Virus record (IMG/VR): IMGVR_UViG_3300044695_003079
Location: 1 to 43,392 of that record
Direction: 5' to 3' (one strand)
Origin: a virus
DNA length: 43,392 bases
Shown: one piece after another, positions 9,178 to 17,442 of the stretch
Layout: every line of letters begins with the position of its first letter
How positions within the stretch are numbered: the first letter of the stretch is position 1
Program-made: the position numbers and the translations under genes
The notes under the pieces: model-generated
Databases searched by the model: none
The model's input: the letters and a program-made list of their open reading frames with translations, nothing else
What the model was told of the DNA's origin: nothing

Positions 9178-10248
9178 TTATAAGTATATTCTTTTTAGCA
9201 TTAGCTGTTCAAACAATTCTTTACCTTGATCTATTGGAGCATTTTTATGCTCTAGCACGAAGTCATAATCGACTATAATGCTTATGTTAAAGAAGTTCTT
9301 AGCGTACTTGAAGATTTCCATATACTCATTTAATTCTTTCTCTATTTCTTTATGTGATTTATAATCTCTATCAAAACCAAGGATAATATTTTGTACTCCA
9401 TATTTCATAAGTAGCGCCACATGTTCTTTGCTTAAGTTGCGGCCTGAAACAGCCACCGAGATATTATTATCGCCATAAAGACTATCCATCTTCATAACGC
9501 TTTTTTCACCTTCAAATAGTATTATTGTTTGTAATCGTTGTATTGCATTTTTATTAACATCAAGACCGTAAAGTATTTTACTTGTTGGATGAGCTAAATA
9601 CTCGCCATTATATTTCACTGGCATATATTTTGCTTTTGCGTCTGGGCTTAAAAACCTACCACGCACACCGACAAGTTCTTTATTATCTGTATAGTAAGGT
9701 ATAACAATGGCATTTGATATTGTATCAAACTTGATGCCGTACTTGACTAAAGTTTCCGGAGTAATTGCTTCAGAAATCCAGGGTGTAAGATAGTTTAAAT
9801 CAAACACATATCTATTCATAATATCTTTAGATAATACTTTTAAAATAGTTGGATCATCTTCCGGGTGATTGTTTATTTCGTATAAATAATCTAATTGTTC
9901 CCGCACTCCATAGTATTCATTTTCATCTATGCTTTCGTTATTGTCTATACCACATAATTGTATTGCTTTACGCAAAGAAATTTCTTCTCCTGCAATTCGT
10001 CGCATTTTAATAATTAATTCAAAGATATCAAACACTGCGTTGCACTCTGTATAACATTTAAACATGTTATTTTTTTTGTAATAATATAACTTCTCACTTC
10101 CGTGGTCGTGAGTTGAATTATGGCATACCGTTGAGTAGACAATCATAGTATTATTTTCTCTAGCAGATTCAACCCCATGGTCTTTTAGAATTCTTTTAAT
10201 GTCTTCTGGCGAGAGCATCTCGCGATAATCTCTAATTGATTTCGCCAT
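9178..10248 (-). CDS. dnaG: DnaG-like DNA primase
   Basis: About 356 aa, shorter than cellular DnaG (about 600). The N-terminal zinc-binding region has STVCHNSTHDH followed by CYTEC. The TOPRIM core has LFEGEKSVMK near residue 246 and ILGFDRDYKSHKEIE near 290, giving the acidic metal ligands. The C-terminal helicase-binding domain of DnaG is missing. It makes RNA primers for the phage replisome and follows dnaB directly, overlapping its end. Four clustered possible starts exist (10260, 10254, 10248 and a GTG); I prefer 10248 because GGTG lies 8 bases upstream, but the choice is weak. Confidence 0.9.
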   Translation of the reverse strand: MAKSIRDYREMLSPEDIKRILKDHGVESARENNTMIVYSTVCHNSTHDHGSEKLYYYKKNNMFKCYTECNAVFDIFELIIKMRRIAGEEISLRKAIQLCGIDNNESIDENEYYGVREQLDYLYEINNHPEDDPTILKVLSKDIMNRYVFDLNYLTPWISEAITPETLVKYGIKFDTISNAIVIPYYTDNKELVGVRGRFLSPDAKAKYMPVKYNGEYLAHPTSKILYGLDVNKNAIQRLQTIILFEGEKSVMKMDSLYGDNNISVAVSGRNLSKEHVALLMKYGVQNIILGFDRDYKSHKEIEKELNEYMEIFKYAKNFFNISIIVDYDFVLEHKNAPIDQGKELFEQLMLKRIYL

Positions 10249-11812
10249 CGTCATCACCATCTTTCTTAGGTTGAGTCATAATGTCTAATAGGTCAAATTC
10301 TTTTGTATCGTATTCAATCTTATCATAGTTTTTAAGTATATTGTGATTGAGACCGGTTAAGAACAAGTCTCGTGTTCTACAAGTACCGTAATCGAAGTAT
10401 CTAAATAGCTTTACGCTAGTTAGTTCACCACGACGATTTTTATAAATATCAGTAACCACATTCGGTATTTCAATACCAGCGTGTTTACATAATTGTTCTA
10501 CGATTTCTTTTTCTTCAGGAACTTCTTCAAGTTTTACTGTAATCATACCTACGTCAGCCTTATCAGCAATAGCCTTACTACCGCGAATATGGTTAACATT
10601 TCTAATCATAGTTTGCTCCCAGCGCTCATTTAACTGAGTTGCTGACTGAACGAAGACATCGTATTGTGCCGCAATTTCTTTTAATGTATTTGACAACATC
10701 ATAAGTGCAACGTCTTCACGAATCTTGCTTTGTTGATATTCAACAAGTAAACTAGGACTGGTAAAGATATAATCATAAAATATAAACTGCACATGATTTT
10801 GAAATATGTGCTTAATTATTTTAGCTCTAATTAATGCAATAGAAGGGTCTGGTATTACTTCAATAATAAAGTTATTTTCATATTTTTTAATTAACTGTAT
10901 AGCTTGTAATATCCTTTGCTCTTCTTCAAAATTAGCATTTCCATATAATATTTTTCTTTCATTAACACCACTAACATAAGCAAGAATTAGTGTTTGTATT
11001 TCATCAGCCTGTTGCTCTGTAGTTACAAACAAAACAGGAGCTAAGTCATCTCTAATGACAACTTTATCCCCTTCAATTCTTGGTAGTGAAATCGCACAAG
11101 CATTGCCAACCATGAAGCGAGTTTTACCGTGACCTGATGGAGCGCTATTTATATACATTTTACCGAAGCGAGCTCCGCGCACAATGTAATTGAAAATATC
11201 GCCTTCAAGTGGTTTGCCAACTTCTGGTCTTTCTTTTAATTCTTGATATAATTCAAGAATGCCTAATGCGGCCTTTTGAGTTGTAGTAATAGCTCGTGAT
11301 ACGAAACTATCTTCTACCTTATTAACTTTCTTTAAAATAGTCTTGACAATGTCATCAACTGTAATGTTGTTAAGCTTTTCGCTTTCTTTGTCAAGGTGCA
11401 TAAAGTCTACTTCTGGATTATAGAATTCTTTGGTTTCAATACCTGCTTTTTGCAAGTCTCTTAAAACGGTAAACTTTTTTAATCTTTCATAGTAAAAATT
11501 AAACTTACTAGAGTCCATACTATCAATGAAGGGTTGAAGCCCTCTAAGATATTCATAGCCACCAGCAGATTTAAATACTTCATATTGTTTATTAAATTGA
11601 CCAATGTAAAGGTCAATATCTTGCGGTGAAATGTTTTGTGAACCTTCAGCCGCAATATTAGCGATTGCACCAAAAACTATTTTGTAAAATTCATTATCAA
11701 AATCGTTAGTTGTGAGTTTGAAATTTTCTTGGTCATGGACTAGCTCCGGATTTTTAATTAACCCAGCGATAATCATCATGGCCGCATTTCTGTCGAATAG
11801 TGCTTTTGACAC
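10232..11812 (-). CDS. dnaB: DnaB-like replicative helicase
   Basis: 526 aa. The N-terminal helical domain (DRNAAMMIIAGLIKNPEL and GGYEYLRGL) matches the DnaB collar. The RecA-like C-domain has Walker A APSGHGKTRF near residue 224, Walker B FIFYDYIF near 344, and the later SATQLNER and HIRGSKAIADKADVG segments typical of DnaB. It unwinds DNA ahead of the polymerase and partners the primase encoded next. Start: the GTG at 11812, with AGGTG seven bases upstream; an earlier GTG at 11818 would sit too close to that site. Confidence 0.94.
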   Translation of the reverse strand: MSKALFDRNAAMMIIAGLIKNPELVHDQENFKLTTNDFDNEFYKIVFGAIANIAAEGSQNISPQDIDLYIGQFNKQYEVFKSAGGYEYLRGLQPFIDSMDSSKFNFYYERLKKFTVLRDLQKAGIETKEFYNPEVDFMHLDKESEKLNNITVDDIVKTILKKVNKVEDSFVSRAITTTQKAALGILELYQELKERPEVGKPLEGDIFNYIVRGARFGKMYINSAPSGHGKTRFMVGNACAISLPRIEGDKVVIRDDLAPVLFVTTEQQADEIQTLILAYVSGVNERKILYGNANFEEEQRILQAIQLIKKYENNFIIEVIPDPSIALIRAKIIKHIFQNHVQFIFYDYIFTSPSLLVEYQQSKIREDVALMMLSNTLKEIAAQYDVFVQSATQLNERWEQTMIRNVNHIRGSKAIADKADVGMITVKLEEVPEEKEIVEQLCKHAGIEIPNVVTDIYKNRRGELTSVKLFRYFDYGTCRTRDLFLTGLNHNILKNYDKIEYDTKEFDLLDIMTQPKKDGDDDGEIN

Positions 11813-11834
11813 GACCACTCACCTCTGCTTTCTG

Positions 11835-12203
11835 TTATAAATTCTCGATGTCTACTATATACCTACCACTGCTAGGTTTATTTTTTCTTGGCTTCACCTT
11901 TATAACTTTAGTGACTCCTTGAGTAATTTTTTGTGCCTCTTCTTTTATGCGGGCACGTTCGATAGCTTGAGAGCTATAGTAGCGTTGTGCTTCTTCCATG
12001 ACATAGGGAACTATACCTATGCCCTTTCTTCGGTCAGGCACCTGACCTTGTACTTCAACATAATAAGCAACCGCACGGGCAATATCTTTTTCAGAGTACC
12101 CGTGCAGTTTTTGGAATTTAGTAATTTGAGCATCAATCATTGAGTTAATAGCGTCTACACCGTATAGCTCGCAAATCAATTGCTCTAATTCTTTCCTTGT
12201 CAT
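11835..12203 (-). CDS. Unknown 122-aa protein between Sak4 and DnaB, possible helicase loader
   Basis: 122 aa, helical N-terminus, a well-defined central stretch VPDRRKGIGIVPYVMEEA, then a basic tail (KVIKVKPRKNK). No cysteine pairs and no ATPase motif, so it is not a DnaC/DnaI-type AAA loader. It is translationally coupled to the Sak4-like gene (TAATG) and lies 23 bases ahead of the dnaB start, the usual place for a phage helicase loader or accessory. That role is inference from position only. Confidence 0.6.
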   Translation of the reverse strand: MTRKELEQLICELYGVDAINSMIDAQITKFQKLHGYSEKDIARAVAYYVEVQGQVPDRRKGIGIVPYVMEEAQRYYSSQAIERARIKEEAQKITQGVTKVIKVKPRKNKPSSGRYIVDIENL

Positions 12204-13177
12204 TAAAGGTTTACTTTAATGTCTAAAAGTTCTTGTTGAAGTATTTTAAGTTGTGGTTCGTATACTTTACTTGCTTGGCTAAGTTTAATTTCCGCACCCA
12301 TAATTGTAATTATTTTTTGTTCAACAATTTGAAATGCATCTGTTTCTAAAAGCTCTTTAGCAAGATTAACTACATCAAGCCTTAATTGTTCAAAATCTTC
12401 TTCTTGAAGTTCATGTAAACTGTATTCTTTTTCTTGAACAGTTACAATGCCTTCAACTTTCTTTTGTTCTTCAATTGCTTTCTTCATTTCTGCTTTAAGG
12501 TTATCATAAGTAAATTCAAACCTTGTCGAGAAATAACGAGAACGTGTTTTAGTTTCAATTTCTACTAATTGGTTATAAGCAAAAACTGTTTGGTTTTCAG
12601 TAGTTAAAGCACCATCTGTATTATCTTTATATTCTTTACGAACATAGAAAATAAAGTCCGCTAAACCTTTAATGATTGCGGCTGGACGCTTATCGATATC
12701 TACTTTTGATTTAATGTTGTTCTTTTCTTCAATTTCGTCTGCGTGTGCAATTAGGACTAACCCGTAGCCCATTTGAGGAATAGATAGTATTGATTTTTCA
12801 AATTCTTTACGAATCGCTCTCCAACCTTTACCGAATCCAAGATCACCAGCATCAGTAACGCCGTATTGTCCTAAGACATATTCCATACATGCGCTGTAAG
12901 CTAAGGTAACTGTATCGACTATAATTGTTTTATAAATAGAACGAACTTCATCTCTTTTTAATTCTCTTAAAAATTGTTTGAAGTCTGACCAGCTTTGAAT
13001 TGGCTGGGCTTGAACACCGTCAATAAACTTATAACCGATTTCAAAAGCTGCTAATAAGCTACCTTCGAATCCTGCGGCTACTGTTGTTTTGCGTGTACCT
13101 GCTTCACCATAAAATAAAAAGATTTTATCATGAAGACTTTCCGAAATAATATGTGGTTTTAATTTAGTCAAATCCAT
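12203..13177 (-). CDS. Sak4-like RecA-fold ATPase (AAA_24)
   Basis: 324 aa. Walker A GEAGTRKTTVA near residues 24-34, Walker B strand TIIVDTVTLAYS near 86, and a sensor-like VLIAHADE. This size and motif set match the Sak4/AAA_24 phage recombination ATPases, which load or act with an SSB in single-strand annealing and strand exchange. The SSB-like gene lies directly upstream, the typical pairing. After the core there is a long Glu/Lys/Leu helical C-terminus. Start ATG 13177 with AGGAG upstream. Confidence 0.85.
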   Translation of the reverse strand: MDLTKLKPHIISESLHDKIFLFYGEAGTRKTTVAAGFEGSLLAAFEIGYKFIDGVQAQPIQSWSDFKQFLRELKRDEVRSIYKTIIVDTVTLAYSACMEYVLGQYGVTDAGDLGFGKGWRAIRKEFEKSILSIPQMGYGLVLIAHADEIEEKNNIKSKVDIDKRPAAIIKGLADFIFYVRKEYKDNTDGALTTENQTVFAYNQLVEIETKTRSRYFSTRFEFTYDNLKAEMKKAIEEQKKVEGIVTVQEKEYSLHELQEEDFEQLRLDVVNLAKELLETDAFQIVEQKIITIMGAEIKLSQASKVYEPQLKILQQELLDIKVNL

Positions 13178-13201
13178 TTGTTCACTCTCCTGTTAATTAG
13201 T

Positions 13202-13228
13202 AAAAGGAGCCGCTTTATTAACGACTCC
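13202..13228 (-). terminator. Terminator after the SSB-like gene
   Basis: Minus strand GGAGTCG and CGGCTCC pair (one G.U) around a 9-base loop, then TTTT. It is close to the ribosome binding site of the next gene, so it probably reduces rather than stops downstream transcription, giving more SSB than ATPase. Confidence 0.75.
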
Positions 13229-13241
13229 TTTTGTGTTTGGA

Positions 13242-14138
13242 TTAAAGTAAAGACGTTCTTGGAGTCTTTGCTGGTGCTGGAGCTGCAGTGGTTGTTTTAC
13301 CACCTGTGGTTGTTTTACCAGTTGTAGCTTGACCTTTGGCCGCATTTTGAATTGCGATACCATCGTCATCATAAGCACGAGTAAGTTCTAAGATATCTTG
13401 TGGCGAATAAGCGCCTTTGTCTAATGGTTGAGAACCGGTTTGAATAAGATAGTTCTTATATGTGTTGTGATAAACACGAGTCGATTCACCAAAAGCTGTT
13501 TTTTCAGAAACTTCAACATCTTCATTGATAATTGAAATATTGCCACGAACACTAACGGTCATACCTTTTTCGTATAAGCGTTGAATTGCAGTAACAGCAG
13601 TTTTGTTTTCTTTAGCAACCGTAAACTTAACTAAGTTTGGCTTAGTGTTATTCCAGTTTGCTTGAGCTACAAGCATTTCATAAGCAACTAATTGACCATC
13701 TTTAGAATTCTTTTCATAAAGTGGCTTTACGATATAACCAGCAAATGAGAAATCTGTTGTATCTTTTTCGCCAGTATCAGCTGCCGCAACATAACGTCCA
13801 CGATTTACAACCGTAGAAACTAATTGCGAGTTTTGTGTTGAGAAGAAACGGCTTTCACCTAATTCTCCAGATACACGAACACGTTTATTTAACAGCGCGC
13901 CTAAGTTGGCATACGTGTCAAAAAGCTTATTTCCTGTTCCGTCTTGTTTGAACTTATTAGAGTAAAGTTCGACTTCGGTAAGTTGTTGTCTTCCGTCAAT
14001 TAATGATTTAATGACGATTTTTCCAGAGATAAAATCCTTACCTGTGCGACCAGAAGTTTTGTTTTCTAAATTTACTTCTACTAAGTCACCTACGATTTTA
14101 AAACTGTTTTGTTTGGCTAATTCTTTTTCTGCGTTCAT
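13242..14138 (-). CDS. SSB-like single-stranded DNA-binding protein with two OB-type repeats
   Basis: 298 aa. Two regions (about 12-115 and 130-235) each show an OB-like pattern: NSFKIVGDLVEVNLE with GKIVIKS, and FSFAGYIVKPLYEK with YEMLVAQANW, the second ending MTVSVRGNIS. A low-complexity Thr/Gly/Ala-Pro linker (TTGKTTTGG) precedes the tail PRTSLL, in place of the acidic tip of cellular SSB. It is followed by the Sak4-like ATPase, a common SSB partner, and its own terminator suggests high dosage. Identification rests on fold pattern and context. Start ATG 14138 with GGAGG upstream. Confidence 0.68.
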   Translation of the reverse strand: MNAEKELAKQNSFKIVGDLVEVNLENKTSGRTGKDFISGKIVIKSLIDGRQQLTEVELYSNKFKQDGTGNKLFDTYANLGALLNKRVRVSGELGESRFFSTQNSQLVSTVVNRGRYVAAADTGEKDTTDFSFAGYIVKPLYEKNSKDGQLVAYEMLVAQANWNNTKPNLVKFTVAKENKTAVTAIQRLYEKGMTVSVRGNISIINEDVEVSEKTAFGESTRVYHNTYKNYLIQTGSQPLDKGAYSPQDILELTRAYDDDGIAIQNAAKGQATTGKTTTGGKTTTAAPAPAKTPRTSLL

Positions 14139-14158
14139 TGTTATTCCTCCATAGAATA

Positions 14159-14187
14159 ATTATAGGTTTGTCCTATATATTTTTTGT
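14159..14187 (-). promoter_or_regulatory. Possible promoter before the SSB-like gene
   Basis: TATAAT followed by TAT, as at the other promoters here, but no good -35 (ACAAAA at 17 bases). A small hairpin ATAGG/CCTAT overlaps it. Weak call. Confidence 0.35.
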
Positions 14188-14192
14188 TGATA

Positions 14193-14480
14193 TTATTCAG
14201 CGTCAACTGTCGCTGCGTCTACGTCGAATGTCTCACCTTTAGGTGTAAGGTTATATGCTTTATATTCCTTGACGACATCGACTCCGTCTGTAGAAATCGT
14301 TCTTTCGGTATCAACCTTTTCGATCAAATCATTCTTCACTAATGAATTCAGAACACCGTGAATTCCTCGTGGATTTAAACCGACTGCGGCAGCGATTTCG
14401 TCACCGAAGTATTGGCCGTGATTAGCTTGTAAAAAACTAATAACGGAAGCTGTCTTTGCTGTTAGCGTAATTTTTTCCAT
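14193..14480 (-). CDS. Small winged-helix DNA-binding protein
   Basis: 95 aa. Residues 5-60 read as a winged helix-turn-helix: ASVISFLQANHGQYFGDEI, then AAAVGLNPRGIHGVLNSLV as the recognition helix, then a beta wing (LIEKVDTERTI ... YKAYNLTPKG). MarR/ArsR-like transcription regulators have this layout. A strong promoter lies upstream and the gene stands at the head of the replication operon, so it could control that operon. Start ATG 14480 with AGGAGG upstream. Acidic C-terminus, no cysteines. Confidence 0.75.
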   Translation of the reverse strand: MEKITLTAKTASVISFLQANHGQYFGDEIAAAVGLNPRGIHGVLNSLVKNDLIEKVDTERTISTDGVDVVKEYKAYNLTPKGETFDVDAATVDAE

Positions 14481-14572
14481 CTTTTTTCCTCCTGTTCTCT
14501 TTTTTATATTTGCTATTTGATAAGGGGCTCTACTTATCCTTTAGCAGTAAAAGTATTTTCTTTTACATAATA

Positions 14573-14601
14573 AGTTTACCATAAAATAAAATAAAAGTCA
14601 A
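14573..14601 (-). promoter_or_regulatory. Promoter of the winged-helix gene and replication operon
   Basis: TTGACT, 17-base AT-only-type spacer, TAAACT. It leaves an untranslated leader of about 85 bases with no clear hairpin. Confidence 0.75.
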
Positions 14602-14625
14602 TTTCTACTAACCAAAATTGATAGT

Positions 14626-15135
14626 TCATTTAAGCTTTACAAAAGTAAGTTTTGCATCTTCACCGCACGTACTACAGTAGTAGCCTTCTGCTTGTTTTTT
14701 GTATACCTTTGTCCTACGAAATATATAATGTCTATTGCTACACTTATGACAATCTGTATAAGCAACAGCCCTGTTCATAGCCGCGACTTCTTCACCTTCA
14801 GTGGATTCAGCATAAATTTTAATAGAGGTGTTAGTTTTGACAGATATCTCTCTAGCTAGCCGCATCCAGTTATGGTCGTGTGAATGTTTATTTCGATCTA
14901 ATGCGTGAGATAACTCATGCATAATTGTATTTCTAACTTCTTCTGGTCCATTATTTTCCCAGTGAAATTTTGATATTTTAATAGTATATCGATCTCCATT
15001 TCTGACGCAAACCCCCATTGTTGATACGGAGTTATAGTTCATACTAAATGATAGATTTGTTGGTAGGTCATATCCAAGTCCAATAAGTTCATCTCTACAC
15101 TCAATAAATAAATTATAGGTTTCTTCTGCTGTCAT
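14626..15135 (-). CDS. SprT-like zinc metalloprotein
   Basis: 169 aa. HELSHALD near residue 68 is the HExxH zinc protease motif, with HDHNW about 15 residues on giving the third ligand. The C-terminus has a zinc ribbon, CHKC and CSTC. This is the SprT/Spartan-like architecture; family members degrade DNA-crosslinked proteins, and phages often carry one of unknown substrate. Start ATG 15135 with AAGGAG upstream, own promoter just before it. Ends 145 bases upstream of the winged-helix gene. Confidence 0.85.
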   Translation of the reverse strand: MTAEETYNLFIECRDELIGLGYDLPTNLSFSMNYNSVSTMGVCVRNGDRYTIKISKFHWENNGPEEVRNTIMHELSHALDRNKHSHDHNWMRLAREISVKTNTSIKIYAESTEGEEVAAMNRAVAYTDCHKCSNRHYIFRRTKVYKKQAEGYYCSTCGEDAKLTFVKLK

Positions 15136-15181
15136 TAGTGACTCCTTTAAATGAAAAGACTTTTTTCTTTTCTATACTATA

Positions 15182-15210
15182 ATTATAGCATATACTTTGA
15201 AAAAAGTCTA
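15182..15210 (-). promoter_or_regulatory. Promoter of the SprT-like gene
   Basis: TAGACT, 17-base spacer, TATAAT, then TATAG. Located between the BMP-like lipoprotein stop and the SprT-like start. Confidence 0.72.
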
Positions 15211-15226
15211 ATTTTATAAAACTAAA

Positions 15227-16327
15227 TTAAGCAATCCAATTTAATTGTACTAAGTTTAAATCAGCATCTAAATCAGCTAAAGTAGATGAGGAGTTAACAG
15301 GATAAATATCATTAGCAAGAACAATATATAAACCTTCAGCTAAATCATTATAAATTTCTTCGTATTCTGCAACTGTAAAGTTTTCAAATCTCCAAGAGTC
15401 TTCTGCAGTTGGTAATCCAACGCCTCCATTAGTTGCGTCTAAAATTGTAATTTCTCCACCAGGAAATTCATCATTATAAAAAGCATCAAGAGTTTGATAA
15501 ACAGAAGTTGTAAGACCTTTCATTGCTGAAGTAATTACTGTTTCAGATAAACCAACTTGGTCAACGTCAACACCAATCATCTTAGCACCGGCTTCTTCTG
15601 CTTCTTTAGCAACAGAGAAAGCCACCGCTCCACCTGCTACAAAGATTACTTCTGTACCCAATTGATACATAGTTTCAGCTTTCGCTGCGTTTTCTGTAGT
15701 TGCGGCGAAATCACCAGTATAATGGTAATCAATAATAATTTGTTCAGTTAATCCTAAATCAACTGCTGCGGCTTCTGCACCTTGAGCAAATCCAATACCA
15801 AATCGGACAACTGCAGGAACTGCCATACCACCCATAAATCCTAGTTTTCTATAACCATCTGCAACTGCAGCATAACCTGCTAACCAACCAGATTCTTCTT
15901 CCGCATAAAGGATAGAAGCAACATTGTCTTCTAATCTAAATTCAGGTCCGTTTGGTCCTCCCCAGTTTCCGTCATTAGGAACTCCATCTAATAAAATAAA
16001 TTTAGTATCTGGATATTCATCTTGAGCAAAAAAGATTGGAGTCTCAAATAAGAACCCAGGAGTAACTACAATATCTGCTCCGTTATCAATTGCCATTCCT
16101 ATTGTTGATATATATTCGTCTGCGTTTACTTCTAATGGTTTATAGTATGAGTAAGTTTTATCAAATTCTTCTGCAAATTCAACTACACCTTCCCAAGAGC
16201 CTTGATTAAAAGACCCGTCGTCAATGTCGCCTACGTCTGTAACTAATGCGATTTCATATGTTTCTTGTGTGGCGCATGCCGCTAAAAGTAGAGGCAAGGC
16301 TAATAATGGTAATAATTTTTTATTCAT
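15227..16327 (-). CDS. BMP/PnrA-like nucleoside-binding lipoprotein
   Basis: 366 aa. Lipoprotein signal peptide with lipobox LLAAC at Cys18. The mature part is a full BMP-family binding protein: DVGDIDDGSFNQGSWEGV, the strand IVVTPGFLFETP, EESGWLAGYAA, LGFMGGMAVPAVVRFG, VIFVAGGA and MIGVDVDQ. PnrA-type members bind purine nucleosides for an ABC importer. Only the binding protein is encoded here, so it would have to work with a host permease. Start ATG 16327 with GGAGG upstream; 19 bases after the PstS-like stop, so co-transcribed. Unusual in a phage; fits the nucleotide-supply theme, but ligand identity is inference. Confidence 0.9.
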   Translation of the reverse strand: MNKKLLPLLALPLLLAACATQETYEIALVTDVGDIDDGSFNQGSWEGVVEFAEEFDKTYSYYKPLEVNADEYISTIGMAIDNGADIVVTPGFLFETPIFFAQDEYPDTKFILLDGVPNDGNWGGPNGPEFRLEDNVASILYAEEESGWLAGYAAVADGYRKLGFMGGMAVPAVVRFGIGFAQGAEAAAVDLGLTEQIIIDYHYTGDFAATTENAAKAETMYQLGTEVIFVAGGAVAFSVAKEAEEAGAKMIGVDVDQVGLSETVITSAMKGLTTSVYQTLDAFYNDEFPGGEITILDATNGGVGLPTAEDSWRFENFTVAEYEEIYNDLAEGLYIVLANDIYPVNSSSTLADLDADLNLVQLNWIA

Positions 16328-16346
16328 GAATTCCTCCTTATGAATA

Positions 16347-17348
16347 TTAGGCTGCTAATACTTCAGCCCAAGTACGAATTGGATTACTAGAACCCTTTTC
16401 ATACATTCTTTTTAAGATGTCAGCAGTGACGTTATTAAGAGGATTGTCTTTGTGGATAATAGCAACAATGGCATCCCATGCTAATTGACCATATTGATCT
16501 AATGGTAATGCTTCCCCTGCTTGATTTAACTTTTCAGCTTCAGTAAATGGACGTGATGCAAAACCAACATCTTTACCAACAGGTTCATCTTTTTGTAAAC
16601 CAACTGTACGTTTCCAACCATCGCTAGAACCAGTATGTTCGTGTTCTGCAATAAAGTTGCCGCAACGGGGTTTAAAAGAAGCAGTAACTGCTTTAGCTAC
16701 TTTTTCAATTGAATCTGAACCACCAAAACGAATTGTAACGGCACTGTTATTTTGTTGACAAACTGGATATGTATCTTTAATATCGTCCCAACGTTCGTTG
16801 GCTTCAAGTGCTACAGCACCGGCACCAGCAATCGTTTCTTCACCTTCAATTGTTGTCATGAAAGTTACAAAAGCTTTAACTATTTGTTCAATTGTTTCAT
16901 TTTCATAATCACCATCTGTTCTAGTTATCCAGTTAAATGGTCTTTTTAATCCGTAGGTATTGTCTAATACTGTTTCTTCACTTGCTTCAACATCATTAAA
17001 ACGTAATCCTTTTACGTTATTATTTACTGAAGACAAAGAAACATATCCTATACCATACTTATCACTACTACTCATTGCTGTTAAAATTGCAGTATTATCA
17101 GCTGTAATGAAACCATCAGTAAGAAGAGTATCATTTTTTGCTGCGGGACCAAAACCTATACCATTCATAAAACCATCTCTAGTTCCTGAGCTAGTATCTC
17201 TTGTATATAATACAATCTTATTTGTATCTATAAAATTTACTAGTTGGCTACTTGTAGTCCCTTCTGAAGAATCACCTCCTGTTGGAGTATTTACGCACGA
17301 CGCTAGTACTAATAACGGCAAGGCAACAGCTAATAGTCTTTTCTTCAT
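16347..17348 (-). CDS. PstS-like substrate-binding lipoprotein with swapped halves
   Basis: 333 aa. Lipobox LVLASC at about Cys18, then a Ser/Thr/Gly linker. Residues about 38-185 look like the normal C-terminal half of PstS (TRDTSSGTRDGF, then YGIGYVSLSSV, then YGLKRPF). Residues about 190-333 look like the normal N-terminal half (TIRFGGSDSIEKVAKAV, GFASRPFTEAEK, AIVAIIHKDNPLNNVT, ILKRMYEKG). The motif order is therefore reversed, as in a circular permutation. Probably binds phosphate or another anion at the cell surface. Start ATG 17348 with GGAGG upstream; an in-frame TTG one codon earlier is less likely. A hairpin leader precedes it. Confidence 0.78.
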   Translation of the reverse strand: MKKRLLAVALPLLVLASCVNTPTGGDSSEGTTSSQLVNFIDTNKIVLYTRDTSSGTRDGFMNGIGFGPAAKNDTLLTDGFITADNTAILTAMSSSDKYGIGYVSLSSVNNNVKGLRFNDVEASEETVLDNTYGLKRPFNWITRTDGDYENETIEQIVKAFVTFMTTIEGEETIAGAGAVALEANERWDDIKDTYPVCQQNNSAVTIRFGGSDSIEKVAKAVTASFKPRCGNFIAEHEHTGSSDGWKRTVGLQKDEPVGKDVGFASRPFTEAEKLNQAGEALPLDQYGQLAWDAIVAIIHKDNPLNNVTADILKRMYEKGSSNPIRTWAEVLAA

Positions 17349-17361
17349 CAATGTCCTCCAT

Positions 17362-17418
17362 GAAATGTCTATGATGAATTGTGGACATTTCTATATTTAA
17401 ACCAGCCTCTCCTTTTCC
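17362..17418 (-). promoter_or_regulatory. Hairpin leader of the PstS-like gene (copy B)
   Basis: Minus strand order: GGAAAAGGAGA, 5 bases, GTTTAAA, 4 bases, then an 8-bp perfect inverted repeat GAAATGTC/GACATTTC ending just before the GGAGG site. The same order occurs before the unknown lipoprotein at 18.7 kb. It may be a control hairpin or a phage-specific promoter; no sigma-A promoter is visible. Confidence 0.5.
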
Positions 17419-17442
17419 AAGAAAGCTGTGTTTAATATTATT

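Noticed and set aside
10232-11818. Start of dnaB at the first GTG (11818)
   Set aside because: The GAGGTG site would be only about two bases away; the GTG at 11812 has normal spacing.
16960-17400. Long plus-strand frame of 146 codons
   Set aside because: It is antisense to the PstS-like gene, has no ribosome binding site and no recognisable protein features.
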